Below are positions 8,078-16,779 of a stretch of 36,936 nt of DNA, in pieces. The first letter of the stretch is position 1; the number at the start of each line of letters is the position of its first letter. The DNA is from Rhodanobacteraceae bacterium (lineage in GTDB: Bacteria > Pseudomonadota > Gammaproteobacteria > Xanthomonadales > Rhodanobacteraceae). The notes beneath the pieces were generated by a model that worked only from the letters and a program-made list of their open reading frames with translations, was not told the DNA's origin and did not search any database. Location of the stretch: the NCBI GenBank assembly GCA_027019085.1, contig JALUXG010000048.1, positions 1 through 36,936 on the forward strand. The letters are read 5' to 3'. A program made the position numbers and the translations under genes.

Positions 8078-8743
8078 ATGAAACTGCTGCTGGTCGAGGA
8101 TTCGCACCGCCTGCGCGAAACCGTGCAACGCGGTCTGGAGGCCGAGGGATTGACCGTCGATGCCGCCGCCGACGGCGCCGAGGGCCGGTCGTTCCTGAAG
8201 ACCTACGACTACGACCTGCTGGTGCTGGACCTCATGTTGCCGCGCGTGGACGGCATTACCCTGCTGCGCGAGCTGGCCCACCGCACGAAGCGCCCGCGGG
8301 TGATCGTGCTGTCCGCCCGCGATCAGGTCGAGGATCGCATCGAAGCATTGCATGCGGGTGCGGACGATTACCTGGTCAAGCCGTTTTCCTTCGATGAGCT
8401 CATGGCGCGCCTGCACGCGCTGGCCCGCAGGCCGGCCGAGGCCCTGTTGCCGCAGATCCGGCTCGGGGGGCTTGAACTGGACATGCGTTCACACACCGCC
8501 CGGGCCGACGGCAAACCATTGACGCTGACACCGCGTGAATTTGCCTTGCTGAGCCTTCTGATGCGTCATCGTGGCCGGGTGTTCAGCCGGGCGGAGATCC
8601 TCGAGCGCATTGCCGGCAGCGACACCACGGCTTCGGATCGCAGCATCGAGGTGCTGGTGTTCGGACTGCGCCGCAAGCTGGAGGAGGCCCTGGGCTCGTC
8701 TCTGGTGGAAACCCGGCGTGGCGCGGGCTACCTGCTCCCGTGA
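8078..8743 (+). CDS. OmpR/PhoP-family response regulator
   Basis: 221 aa. Receiver domain 1-115: acidic pair Glu7/Asp8, phosphoacceptor Asp51 (LLVLDLMLPRVDG), Ser79 and Lys101 (LVKPFSFDEL). Winged-helix DNA-binding domain about 125-221, with LTPREFALLSLLMRHRGRVFSRAEIL and the recognition-helix region SDRSIEVLVFGLRRKLE, ending RGAGYLLP. It is closest in style to PmrA/QseB/TctD regulators. Its stop overlaps the GTG start of the sensor kinase, so the pair is cotranslated. Regulators of this class bind direct repeats with 11-bp period, and such repeats occur before the PepSY gene (13048-13064) and the efflux operon (19284-19300). That link is an inference. Confidence 0.92.
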   Translation: MKLLLVEDSHRLRETVQRGLEAEGLTVDAAADGAEGRSFLKTYDYDLLVLDLMLPRVDGITLLRELAHRTKRPRVIVLSARDQVEDRIEALHAGADDYLVKPFSFDELMARLHALARRPAEALLPQIRLGGLELDMRSHTARADGKPLTLTPREFALLSLLMRHRGRVFSRAEILERIAGSDTTASDRSIEVLVFGLRRKLEEALGSSLVETRRGAGYLLP

Positions 8744-10137
8744 AGCTGCGCTCGCTCTCCTCGCGCATTGCCTGGATGCTGGCCGTGGCCGTGACCCTTA
8801 TCGTGGGTAGCGCGGGCCTGCTCATGGATCATCTGATCGATGCCCAGTTGCGGCAGCGTTTCGATGCCAGCCTGCTTTCCCAGGCGCATGCCCTGGCGGC
8901 GCTGGTCGAGGTGGACGGACGAGGACCGGACATGGAAGACCTGCGGCACATCCCCTCGCGTCTGCTGCTTGGTGACCAGCATGCGGCTTACGCGGTGCGC
9001 TGCGACGGCAGCTACCGCATGCAAAGCCAGCCGCCCCCGCGCCGCTATCCGCCGGACTGGCTGCAGAGCGCGTCCGCGCAACCGCAATTTGCTGATCTGA
9101 GTGTGTCCGAACACGACCTGCGCGCGGTGTGGTTCCGTTTCCAGCCCGGGCAGGGTGATGCGCGCGCGGGCGCCGGCATGGCGTCGTGCAGCATGATCCT
9201 GCTGCAGCCCTCGCAGGAACTGGACGACATCCTTGTTGCCCTCGATCTCATTTTGCTGACGGTACCGCTGCTGGCGCTGATGGCGGTGATTGTGCTCACG
9301 CCCGCGCTGGTTCGGCGCGGCCTGCAACCCCTGGCCGATCTCGGCGAGCGCATGAGCACGATAGGGCCTTCGGAACCGGATGCGCGCCTGCCTTCGGGCG
9401 AGACGCATGAGTTGGTTCCGCTGGTCGATCGTTTCAACGCGGTGCTGGAGCGCATGCAGGCCGGCATGCAGCGCGAACGCCGTTTCGCCGGCGCATTGGC
9501 GCACGAGACGCGCACGCGGCTGGCTGAACTGCGTACCCTGGTGGATGTCGAGTTGCGCCATCCCAGTGGCCGTCCTGTCCCCCAGGTGCTGGCGGAAATC
9601 GGCACCATCGGTGGCGAGCTGGAGGACACCGTGACCGGCCTGCTGCTGCTCACGCGCCTGGAAGCGGGCATCGAGACCATCCGCTGGCAACGGATGGATC
9701 TGGCCGATGTCGTGCATCGGCAGGTCGAGGCCGTCGGTGAACTGACCCGCTTGCGGCAGATTCGCATCGAGCTTTCAGCCGCACCCGCACCGGTCAGTCT
9801 GGTCGGCGATGCATCGGTGTTCGGTATCGTGCTCGGCAACCTGTTGCGCAACGCGGCTGCCTACGCGCCACGCGGTTCCAAGGTGCGGCTGGCCTGGAAT
9901 ACCACGATGCTGGAACTGGACAACGATGCACCGGAGCTGAGCGAGGACGACGTGGCCCAGTTCGGTATCCGCTACTGGCGCAAGGCGCCACACGACATGG
10001 ACCATGCACACGCGGGGCTGGGCCTGAGCCTTGCCTACGCGGCTGCGGCAGCGCTGGAACTGGATCTTTCCTTCACCCTTGGCAAGGGTCATCGCCTCTT
10101 GGCGCGGCTGGCCTGGCCCGATGCACGCGTGATCTGA
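8740..10137 (+). CDS. Sensor histidine kinase with degenerate catalytic motifs
   Basis: 465 aa, GTG start at 8740 inside the regulator stop (GTGA overlap). Two transmembrane helices (about 9-29 and 165-188) flank a periplasmic domain of about 135 residues, then a HAMP-like linker. The H-box reads AHETRTRLAEL (His255) instead of the usual AHELRTPLA. The N-box LGNLLRNAAAYA (about 366-377) is normal. The G1 box, usually DNGPG, is DNDAP (394-398). G2 is GLGLS (427-430 region). The partner regulator has a normal receiver, so signalling is likely, but kinase or phosphatase balance could differ from standard. The ligand is unknown. The architecture fits the PmrB/QseC/TctE group. Confidence 0.88.
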   Translation: MKLRSLSSRIAWMLAVAVTLIVGSAGLLMDHLIDAQLRQRFDASLLSQAHALAALVEVDGRGPDMEDLRHIPSRLLLGDQHAAYAVRCDGSYRMQSQPPPRRYPPDWLQSASAQPQFADLSVSEHDLRAVWFRFQPGQGDARAGAGMASCSMILLQPSQELDDILVALDLILLTVPLLALMAVIVLTPALVRRGLQPLADLGERMSTIGPSEPDARLPSGETHELVPLVDRFNAVLERMQAGMQRERRFAGALAHETRTRLAELRTLVDVELRHPSGRPVPQVLAEIGTIGGELEDTVTGLLLLTRLEAGIETIRWQRMDLADVVHRQVEAVGELTRLRQIRIELSAAPAPVSLVGDASVFGIVLGNLLRNAAAYAPRGSKVRLAWNTTMLELDNDAPELSEDDVAQFGIRYWRKAPHDMDHAHAGLGLSLAYAAAAALELDLSFTLGKGHRLLARLAWPDARVI

Positions 10138-10161
10138 ACATCCCTTGCGCCGGGGGCAACG

Positions 10162-10791
10162 TCACTGGAAGCGATGCACGAAGCCGACCCGGAAGCCGCC
10201 CGGCAGCCAGCTCAGAATCAGGGGACTATCGCGCCGACTCGCCCAGATGCCGATGCCGGTACCCAGCGCGGCACCGGCCAACACGTCGGTCTGCCAGTGG
10301 CCGTGGGTCTTCATGCGCGCGATGGCATCGTAGACCGGTAGCAGGGCCAGGCCGTAGACGGCGGGATGCTCGTGCCCGTAGCGCACCATGAACGGCGTGA
10401 CCGCGGCGCTGATGGCGGTGACCTCGCCGCTGGGAAAACTCTGGTACTTCACGCCCCTGAAGAATGCATTCGGATTGTCGGTCTGCGAGGGACGCTTGCG
10501 CTGGAAGCTCACCTTGAGCAGGGCAGCACCGGCTGCGGAAAAGGCCACGGCATCCACCGAACGCCAAAAAGTATCGCCCAGCTTGTCGCGATCGCCAAGC
10601 GCGAAGGCGCCGCCGAGCACGGTTACGATCATGGCGTATTGCAGGTCTTTCTGGGTGCTTCGTTTCCAGATGCCACTGTTGTCGTAATGCAGCTTGTGGT
10701 CGATGCCCAGCGGTCCGCCCGCGGCCTGCGCCATCGGGGTGCTCAACAGGACGGTCAGGCTGCATGCCAGAGCGAGAAGAATGCCGCGCAT
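10162..10791 (-). CDS. Secreted PAP2-family phosphatase-like protein
   Basis: 209 aa. Signal peptide 1-23 (cleavage after AQA). The acid-phosphatase/vanadium-haloperoxidase motifs are K93-x6-R100-P101, then FPSGE (119-123), then R159-x5-H165-x3-D169. The middle motif is normally PSGH; here Glu123 replaces that His, while the nucleophile-side His165 and Asp169 remain. PAP2 enzymes dephosphorylate lipid phosphates such as undecaprenyl-PP, phosphatidylglycerol-P or lipid A in the periplasm; the substrate here is unknown. It converges with the sensor kinase (24 bp apart) and is followed upstream by two envelope-type genes on the same strand. Activity is uncertain because of the replaced residue. 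Confidence 0.85.
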   Translation of the reverse strand: MRGILLALACSLTVLLSTPMAQAAGGPLGIDHKLHYDNSGIWKRSTQKDLQYAMIVTVLGGAFALGDRDKLGDTFWRSVDAVAFSAAGAALLKVSFQRKRPSQTDNPNAFFRGVKYQSFPSGEVTAISAAVTPFMVRYGHEHPAVYGLALLPVYDAIARMKTHGHWQTDVLAGAALGTGIGIWASRRDSPLILSWLPGGFRVGFVHRFQ

Positions 10792-10860
10792 GATCGATTA
10801 CCGCAGTTTGGGGTCACGTCCGCATCATCGCACCGCAATCTTTCAGCCAGCTTGACCCGA

Positions 10861-11637
10861 TCAGCGTCCGGGTACGTGCAGCAGGCGGGTGTGGCGCTTG
10901 AGCGTGCGCAGTATCAGCAGGCACAGCAGCCCGGCCGCGAAGATACCCACCCACAGCGGATGCTGGCGTATCCAGCCCAGGGCGGGCTGACCCTCGACGA
11001 GCGTGCCACGGCCCAGTTGCAGCACGAAGAAGGCGCTGGTGGCCAGGCACACGCTGTTGTATTCCCTGCGCAGGATCGTGCGCACGCTCCAGCCCAGTGC
11101 AGGAGGCATCCAGCGCAGGTGGCGGGGCAGGAATGCCGGGGTCCGGGAGGCCCATTGCTCCCACTCCTCACCATGGGTCCGTGCCACGAAGCGATCCTCG
11201 CAGGCCATGATGCGCTCGATGTACAGCGCATGGGCAAGCTGGAACACCACCATGAACCACAGCGACCCGACCGCGATGGCAAACCCGCTCGCCACCAGCC
11301 AGTTGGCCAGGTACAGCGGATGGCGCACCAGCGAATACATGCCACGGGTATTGAGTGTCTGTGCCGAAAGCTGGCGCGTGCTGCGCCGGGAAGTATGTTC
11401 GGGCACCGTGGCCACGGTGAAGCCACGCAGCATCAGGCCCAGCAGGGACACGAGCAGACCGGCGACCGACAGGATCTGCATGTCGCCGGAGGAAAGGTTC
11501 GCGGCCGGGAATCCGGGTTGCCACAGGGCCAGCGCAAAGAAAGGGAGCAGGACCGTGCCGATCACGCTGCGGCGATGGAACAGCCAGCGCCCCTGTCGCT
11601 CGATGCTGCCGATCACGCCCGGTTCCAGGTGTTTCAT
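10861..11637 (-). CDS. Membrane methyltransferase, isoprenylcysteine/phospholipid methyltransferase-like
   Basis: 258 aa. A polytopic protein with helices near 28-42, 55-72, 110-145 and two toward the C-terminus. The ICMT/PEMT-type cofactor region reads YSLVRHPLYLANWLV (RHPLY motif) followed by an ERIMACEDRF segment and GEEWEQWASRTPAFLP. Such proteins use S-adenosylmethionine to methylate lipids or lipid-linked groups at the inner membrane. The ATG 11637 overlaps the glycosyltransferase stop by four bases, so the two are coupled and may modify the same envelope glycan or lipid. The longer frame to 12030 is an out-of-frame run through the glycosyltransferase and is rejected. The substrate is not known. 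Confidence 0.82.
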   Translation of the reverse strand: MKHLEPGVIGSIERQGRWLFHRRSVIGTVLLPFFALALWQPGFPAANLSSGDMQILSVAGLLVSLLGLMLRGFTVATVPEHTSRRSTRQLSAQTLNTRGMYSLVRHPLYLANWLVASGFAIAVGSLWFMVVFQLAHALYIERIMACEDRFVARTHGEEWEQWASRTPAFLPRHLRWMPPALGWSVRTILRREYNSVCLATSAFFVLQLGRGTLVEGQPALGWIRQHPLWVGIFAAGLLCLLILRTLKRHTRLLHVPGR

Positions 11638-12803
11638 GCACTGATCCCCTCGCGCAGCGTGTCCCCGCGGCGGGCTTGCCGCAGTTGTCCGAGCCATCGG
11701 GCCGCGCTCTGCGCGGTGTGCTCGACCTCGGATCCGGCATGCGTGTCCAGCGACTGGTTGCATCCGCCGTAGGGTGCGTACTTGTCGCTGTTGTCGCGCG
11801 AGAACAGGCCCAGCGTGGGAACGCCGACCGCACTGGCCAGGTGCATGACACCGCAATCGGCACTGATGAAGGCGTCCATGTTTGCCAGCACGGAACCGAG
11901 TTTGCGCAGGTCGCGCGAGTAGAAGGGACGGCTTGCGACCGGCAATTGCGAGCGTCCGTGGTCGGCCAGCACATCCACCACATGGAGGTCGGGGTGGGCG
12001 TCGAGCAGTGCTTGCATGAAGCGGCTCCACCAGTCACCGGGGTAGCGCTTGTCTGCGGTGGCATTGGCGAAAACGCCGAGCACGAAAGCATTCGGGGGCA
12101 GGGGGTCGGTGTGTGCAAACAGGGCGTGCAGTGCCTTCCGACCGCGAGCCAGTTCGTTCTCGGACAGCAGTACGTTCAGTGTCGGCCAGGGATCCTGCGT
12201 ACCACGTCCGCTGGCAGTGCGCAGCAGATGCACGTTGCGCAGCGCAAAATGCGCGGGACAATCCTCGCGGTAACGCGCCATCTCCCCTTCGGCCGGCTCC
12301 TGCAAGGGGAAGCTGAGCTTGTAGCGCGCCGTGCTGCGGCCGAGGATCAGCCGCCCCATGTTCGAATCCATGCTGGCGTCGATGGCCAGGTCGTAGGGCG
12401 TGTTGCATGTGGCACGCAGCTGGCGGAGGGTTCGCACGGGGTGGCGCGGCATGCGCCGGTCGAGCGTGATGACGCGATGCGTCTGGAAGCGCGTGGAAAA
12501 CAGGATCTGCGCCGCTCCTCCCGAAGCAAGGATGTCGATTTCGGCGCCGGGGTAGAGTGTTTCCAGTTCCCGCAGCAACGGACTGATCAGTACCGTGTTG
12601 CCGAGGCGATGGTTCGGCCGGATGACCAGGATACTGTGGATGTCATCGGCGGGCAGGCCGCCGGGCGGGCAAAGCTGGGCGTCAATGGATCGCATCCTGC
12701 GACCGAAGACCGCATCGAGCATCTGCCGTCGCTTGCGGTCCGCGCGTGCAAGCAGGCCGGGTGATGGTGTGGCCGTTTGCGTTTTCGGTAAGGCTGGCTG
12801 CAT
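11634..12803 (-). CDS. Glycosyltransferase family 9 (heptosyltransferase-like)
   Basis: 389 aa from ATG 12803 (MQPALPKTQ); the true start is uncertain because no clear ribosome site is visible and ATG codons further in are possible. N-terminal Rossmann half: ILVIRPNHRLGNTVLISPLLREL, the GT9 opening. C-terminal nucleotide-sugar half: LGVFANATADKRYP, VVDVLADHGRSQ, and DAFISADCGVMHLASAVGVPTLGLFS, the family's D-x-G-x-x-H-x-A region. Such enzymes add heptose or similar sugars to the lipopolysaccharide core at the inner face of the inner membrane. The stop overlaps the methyltransferase start (ATGA). It is not next to other core-sugar genes here, so the acceptor is unknown. Confidence 0.87.
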   Translation of the reverse strand: MQPALPKTQTATPSPGLLARADRKRRQMLDAVFGRRMRSIDAQLCPPGGLPADDIHSILVIRPNHRLGNTVLISPLLRELETLYPGAEIDILASGGAAQILFSTRFQTHRVITLDRRMPRHPVRTLRQLRATCNTPYDLAIDASMDSNMGRLILGRSTARYKLSFPLQEPAEGEMARYREDCPAHFALRNVHLLRTASGRGTQDPWPTLNVLLSENELARGRKALHALFAHTDPLPPNAFVLGVFANATADKRYPGDWWSRFMQALLDAHPDLHVVDVLADHGRSQLPVASRPFYSRDLRKLGSVLANMDAFISADCGVMHLASAVGVPTLGLFSRDNSDKYAPYGGCNQSLDTHAGSEVEHTAQSAARWLGQLRQARRGDTLREGISA

Positions 12804-13047
12804 GGATGAGTGCCGATGTCGGTATGGAGTGTGTGCGGATGCGCGAACCTGGCGAGCGACCGCATGCGCTGTCCGGGACGGGACCTCGCGGGACCGGTAC
12901 ATCCCCTGCGCGCGCTTGGTCCTGCCTGTCGCCCCTGCAGGCATGCATCTGCCGCATTTTGACACGTTGAACATGCAGCGCAATGCGCGATGCGCCTCGC
13001 CATGTTCCTGAACGGCCTGGCAACCGCCTGGCATGGGAGTCCAATTG
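12804..13047. other. Intergenic stretch between divergent glycosyltransferase and pepSY
   Basis: With the sites to its right this forms the only gap above 300 bp without a gene. Reading frames continue into it on the minus strand from the glycosyltransferase, but their residues (Cys-, His- and Arg-rich) do not look like protein. I see no clear promoter for the glycosyltransferase and no RNA gene. The right end leads into the direct repeat and promoter of the PepSY gene. Confidence 0.5.
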
Positions 13048-13088
13048 CCTAAGGCAAATCTAAGCCGGCTGCGGATACTGGACATACC
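13048..13088 (+). promoter_or_regulatory. CTAAG direct repeat (11-bp period) and promoter of pepSY
   Basis: Two half sites, CCTAAG (13048-13053) and TCTAAG (13059-13064), are separated by five bases, giving an 11-bp period on the same DNA face. This is the layout of binding sites for OmpR/PmrA-type regulators. CATACC at 13083-13088 lies 18 bp after the second half site and could be the -10, so the second half site would sit at -35, as in activated promoters. The same repeat (ACTAAG-N5-ACTAAG) precedes the efflux operon at 19284-19300. Confidence 0.6.
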
Positions 13089-13141
13089 GGATATGCAGCA
13101 CGACGCATGTCCGCTTAATCCATCAAGAGGACACTCAACTC

Positions 13142-13471
13142 ATGCAGAACATGAAACGTCGTACCCTTGCCGGTGTGGCCCTGACCGCGGCGCTTGCCCT
13201 GGCGGCCGGCACCGCATTTGCCCATGAAAGCAAGCTCGATGGCGCCAAGTACCTCAAGCAAGCGAAGGTCACTCTGGCTCAGGCTCGCGCCATTGCGTTG
13301 AAGACGGTACACGGCAAGATCGTGGCCGAGGAACTGGAGAAGGAAGGCGGCGGCAGTGGCCTGCGTTATTCGTTCGACATCAAGACCGCCAAGGCCGTGC
13401 ACGAAGTGGGCGTGGATGCCCGCAGCGGCAAGGTGCTGGAGAACTCCGTCGAAGGCGATCATCCGGACTGA
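13142..13471 (+). CDS. Secreted PepSY-domain protein
   Basis: 109 aa. Signal peptide 1-27 with cleavage after AFA. The mature part is one PepSY domain: KVTLAQARAIALKTVHGKIVAEELEKEGG, then YSFDIKTAKAVHEVGVDARSGKVLEN. It is a small periplasmic protein of the YpeB/PepSY group; such proteins often sit beside two-component systems and may bind or inhibit partners in the periplasm. A ribosome site (AGAGGA, about 13123-13128) precedes ATG 13142. It is a single-gene unit: a regulator-type repeat lies upstream and a strong terminator downstream. The role is not known, but the shared operator suggests the same stimulus as the efflux pump. Confidence 0.9.
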   Translation: MQNMKRRTLAGVALTAALALAAGTAFAHESKLDGAKYLKQAKVTLAQARAIALKTVHGKIVAEELEKEGGGSGLRYSFDIKTAKAVHEVGVDARSGKVLENSVEGDHPD

Positions 13472-13489
13472 TTGCCGAACTCCTCGATG

Positions 13490-13527
13490 ACAAAAAACCC
13501 GCGGACTCCGGTCCGCGGGTTTTTTGT
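13490..13527 (+). terminator. Rho-independent terminator after pepSY
   Basis: Perfect inverted repeat with 17-base arms (13490-13506 and 13511-13527) around TCCG. The CCCGCGGAC/GTCCGCGGG stem is flanked by A6 and T6, so it can act in both directions. It lies 19 bp after the pepSY stop. Confidence 0.95.
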
Positions 13528-13737
13528 GGCTTGCATGCAGCAGGTAAAAGTTGCCGGTGCGCAGTGGCTGGGTGTTTCATGATTCGCATCTCATTCCGGC
13601 GGTTTTCACTTTGCGTGTCAGAGTGCGGTTCGGGCCATGAAAGACTGGTTGATGTCGTGGCGCGCAGATGTGCTTCCCGGACCCGGCCACACACGCAGTC
13701 ACATGGGCGTGTTCGTGCCGGAGTCTGTTCAGCGGAT
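13528..13737. other. Intergenic stretch between pepSY terminator and efflux pump 3' end
   Basis: 210 bp between convergent genes. I see no gene, no further strong terminator and no clear repeat in it. Short frames on both strands lack protein-like composition or ribosome sites. Confidence 0.4.
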
Positions 13738-16700
13738 TCAGGTCCTGCGACCTGCCTCGCGTGCCAGGAGAGCATGCACGGCCGGCATCAGCACCAGTAC
13801 CAGCGGCACCTGGACGAGCATGCCGGAGATGATGGCCACCGCCAGCGGCTGCTGCATCTGGGAGCCCTGTCCGATGGCCAGGGCCAGCGGCGTCAGGGTC
13901 ATGATGGCAGCCACGGTGGACATCAGGATCGGCCGCATGCGGTGGCGTCCGGCATATAGCCTGGCTTCATGGGCATCCATGCGCGTGCGCGCGTCCTCGA
14001 ATTCGGAGAAGTAGAAGATCGCAAGTTCGGTAACGATGCCGACAATCATCGTCATGCCCATGATGGCCGTGATGTTGAGCTGGATGCCGGTGGCCCACAG
14101 CCCGATGAACACCATCGACAAGGCGAGCAGGGGCATGGCCAGGATCGACAGCGCCACGCGGAAACTCTCGTACAGGAACAGCAGCAGGGTGAAGACCAGG
14201 GCCACGGCCGCGAGCAGGACCAGGGTCAGGTCGTGGAACGCTTTCTGCTGTTGCGCGTACAGTCCCCCCAGTTGCACATACATGCCGGCCGGAATCATTC
14301 CCGGGCGGGCCAGGACCTGCTTGACGTCGGCGACGGTCGACCCCAGGCCGCGACCGCTGATGCGTGCCGTGACCGCCACCATGCGCTTGAGGTTGTCGCG
14401 GTCGATCTCGGGCTGGCCGTTGACCTCGCGGATGGTCGCCAGTTGCGACAGCGGCATCACGCGCCCGTTCGTGCCCTGGATGGGCAGGTTCTGAAGTTGC
14501 TCCACACGGTGGTGGTCCTTGCGCGGCAGCCAGACACGCACCCCGGTCATTTTCGGACCGTTCGGAAACTGCGCCGCAACCGTGCCGTTGATGGCCTGAC
14601 GCACCTGCATGCTGACCTGGTCGGGTGTCAGGCCGATCAGGGCGGCATGGTCGGTGGATACCTTCACGTCCAGCGCATCGCCGGCCGGCTTGATGCCGTT
14701 GCGCACGCCGACCACGCCGGGAATCTTGTGTATGGCGGCGGCCACCCGGCGTGCCGTGGCATCGAGCCGTTCCGGGGTGTTGCCGAAGATCTTGATCTCG
14801 ATGGGCTGCGGTACCTCGGTCAGGTCGCCGATCAGATCCTCCATCAGCTGCGAAAGCTCGATGTCGAGGCCGGGTACTTTCTGATGGACCTGCTTGCGGA
14901 TCTGGGTCATCACCTGTTCGGTCGAGGGCCGGTTGCCGTTTTTCAGACGTACGAAGTAGTCGCCGGTATTGGCTTCGGTGAGTCCCCCGCCCAGTTGCAA
15001 TCCGGTGCGTCGGGAATAGGTCGACACGTAGGGACTGGCCTGGATGATGCGATCGACCTGGTCGAGCAGGCGGTTGGTTTCGGTCAGCGAGGTGCCGGGT
15101 TTGGACAGGTAGTCGAGAATGAAGCCGCCTTCGTCCATCTGCGGCATGAAGCCGGTGCTCACGCGCGTATAGGCAATGCCGCCCAGGGTCAGCAGCGGAA
15201 TCACCGCGACCAGTATCCACAGCGGGCGACGCACGATGGTGTCGAGCAGCTTCTCGTAGCCGGCTTGCAGGCGACGGGTGAGACGGCTGGGTTCGGGTTC
15301 ATGCGCGTGGCGTTCGTCGATCAGCCAGTTGGCCAGCAGTGGCACGGCGATCCAGTTGAGCACCCAGGAGATGATCAGGGCGCTGGCCATGGTCAGCGAC
15401 AGGGCCTTGAAGAAGGCGCCGGTCACGCCGGAGAGAAAGGCCAGCGGCAGGAAGATGACGACCGTCGCGGCGCTCGAACCGGTGAGCGGACGGGTGAATT
15501 CCCAGGCCGCGCCGGCGATGCGCTCGTGCACATGACCGGAACCGTCACGCAGGCGTCGCATGATGTGTTCGAGCATGACCATCACGTCATCGACGATCAG
15601 GCCGACGGCGGCCGCCATGCCGCCCAGCGTCATCATGTTGAAGCTCATGTGCAGCACGGACAGCAGCAGCACCGTGATGGCCAGTACGGCCGGCACCACG
15701 ATCATCGCCACCAGGATGACCCGGCCGTTGCGCAGGAAGACGAAGATCACCAGGCCGGCCAGGATCACGCCGATGATGATCGCGTCGCGCACGCTGGCCG
15801 CCGAACCGCGGACCAGCTGGGTCTGGTCGTACCAGTTGGCGATTTTCACGTGCGGTGGCAGGTGGAAGCTGGCAAGACGCTGTTTCACATCATGCGCGAT
15901 CTGCAGACTGTTGCCGGTGGGCTGCTGGTAGACCGAGAACAGCACGGCATCATGGCCGTCGGCCACCACGCGGATCCACTGCGGCACGTGATCAAGCTTG
16001 ATGCTGGCGATGTCACCCAGATGCACCAGGGTTCCCGAGCGCGACTTGATGACGATCTTTTCCAGCGCCTGGACCGAGTCGGGCTGGTTGTTGGCCAGCA
16101 GCAGGAACAGCTTGTAGTGGTCCTGGATGCGGCCCATGGCGCGTATCGTCGCGGCGCGGGAGACCGCCTGGTCGACCGCGGCCAGTGTCAGGCCGTGTGC
16201 GCGCAGGCGGTTCATGTTGATGTCGACGTGGTACTCGCCAATCTTGCCGCCCTGCACGCCGACCCGGGTCACGCCGGGGATGCTCGAAAGCAGCGGGCGC
16301 AACTGGTACTCGGCCAGGTCGTATAACTGGGTTGGTGTCAGGGTGTCCGAACGCAGGCTGTAGGCGAGGATGGGGAAGGTGGTCGGGTCCATCCGCTCGC
16401 TCTGCACCCGGGTTCCTGCCGGCAGGTCCGGCAGGATCTGCGAGACCGCGGCATCCACGTACAGCAAGGCACGTCCCATGTCCTTGCCCCAGGCGAAGCG
16501 GACCTGGATTTCGGCACTGCCGCGGCTGGTGGTCGAGCGCACATCCGTGACGCCGCGGATGTTGCGCACCGCCTCCTCGACCGGGCGGGTGACCTGTACG
16601 GCCATCTGCTTGGCGGGACGGTCGCCGGCATCAAGTGTCACGCGCACGCGCGGGAAGGACACGTCGGGGAACAGCGACACGGGCATGCGGAAGGCCGCCA

Positions 16701-16779
16701 TCAACCCGCCCACGGTAAGCATCAGCGCCAGGAACATCAGTGATCGCTGGTGCTGGCGCATCCACAGCGTGATCTTCAT
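13738..16779 (-). CDS. RND efflux pump, inner-membrane permease subunit
   Basis: 1013 aa, full length for the RND family. Proton-driven antiporter that exports substrates from inner membrane and periplasm through the tripartite pump. TM1 is about 12-30; the periplasmic loop begins FPDVSFPRVRV. TM4 contains GGMAAAVGLIVDDVMVMLEH with adjacent Asp397/Asp398, as in proton-relay sites of drug-type pumps; the metal-pump signature (DFGIIVDG) is not present. A second large loop is followed by five C-terminal helices. The ATG at 16779 overlaps the adaptor stop (ATGA). Gene order outer membrane factor-adaptor-permease matches czcCBA-type operons, but substrate class cannot be told from the sequence by eye. 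Confidence 0.93.
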   Translation of the reverse strand: MKITLWMRQHQRSLMFLALMLTVGGLMAAFRMPVSLFPDVSFPRVRVTLDAGDRPAKQMAVQVTRPVEEAVRNIRGVTDVRSTTSRGSAEIQVRFAWGKDMGRALLYVDAAVSQILPDLPAGTRVQSERMDPTTFPILAYSLRSDTLTPTQLYDLAEYQLRPLLSSIPGVTRVGVQGGKIGEYHVDINMNRLRAHGLTLAAVDQAVSRAATIRAMGRIQDHYKLFLLLANNQPDSVQALEKIVIKSRSGTLVHLGDIASIKLDHVPQWIRVVADGHDAVLFSVYQQPTGNSLQIAHDVKQRLASFHLPPHVKIANWYDQTQLVRGSAASVRDAIIIGVILAGLVIFVFLRNGRVILVAMIVVPAVLAITVLLLSVLHMSFNMMTLGGMAAAVGLIVDDVMVMLEHIMRRLRDGSGHVHERIAGAAWEFTRPLTGSSAATVVIFLPLAFLSGVTGAFFKALSLTMASALIISWVLNWIAVPLLANWLIDERHAHEPEPSRLTRRLQAGYEKLLDTIVRRPLWILVAVIPLLTLGGIAYTRVSTGFMPQMDEGGFILDYLSKPGTSLTETNRLLDQVDRIIQASPYVSTYSRRTGLQLGGGLTEANTGDYFVRLKNGNRPSTEQVMTQIRKQVHQKVPGLDIELSQLMEDLIGDLTEVPQPIEIKIFGNTPERLDATARRVAAAIHKIPGVVGVRNGIKPAGDALDVKVSTDHAALIGLTPDQVSMQVRQAINGTVAAQFPNGPKMTGVRVWLPRKDHHRVEQLQNLPIQGTNGRVMPLSQLATIREVNGQPEIDRDNLKRMVAVTARISGRGLGSTVADVKQVLARPGMIPAGMYVQLGGLYAQQQKAFHDLTLVLLAAVALVFTLLLFLYESFRVALSILAMPLLALSMVFIGLWATGIQLNITAIMGMTMIVGIVTELAIFYFSEFEDARTRMDAHEARLYAGRHRMRPILMSTVAAIMTLTPLALAIGQGSQMQQPLAVAIISGMLVQVPLVLVLMPAVHALLAREAGRRT

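Noticed and set aside
10366-11772. 468-codon plus-strand frame across the PAP2 and methyltransferase genes
   Set aside because: It spans two real minus-strand genes and the gap between them, and looks like low-complexity noise.
13969-16326. 785-codon open frame antisense to the RND permease
   Set aside because: Composition is His/Gln/Asp/Gly-rich and it has no start context. It mirrors codon bias of the real gene.
13738-16779. Calling the pump CzcA (heavy-metal type)
   Set aside because: The TM4 segment reads AVGLIVDDVMVMLEH rather than the metal-type DFGIIVDG, so substrate class is left open although gene order resembles czcCBA.
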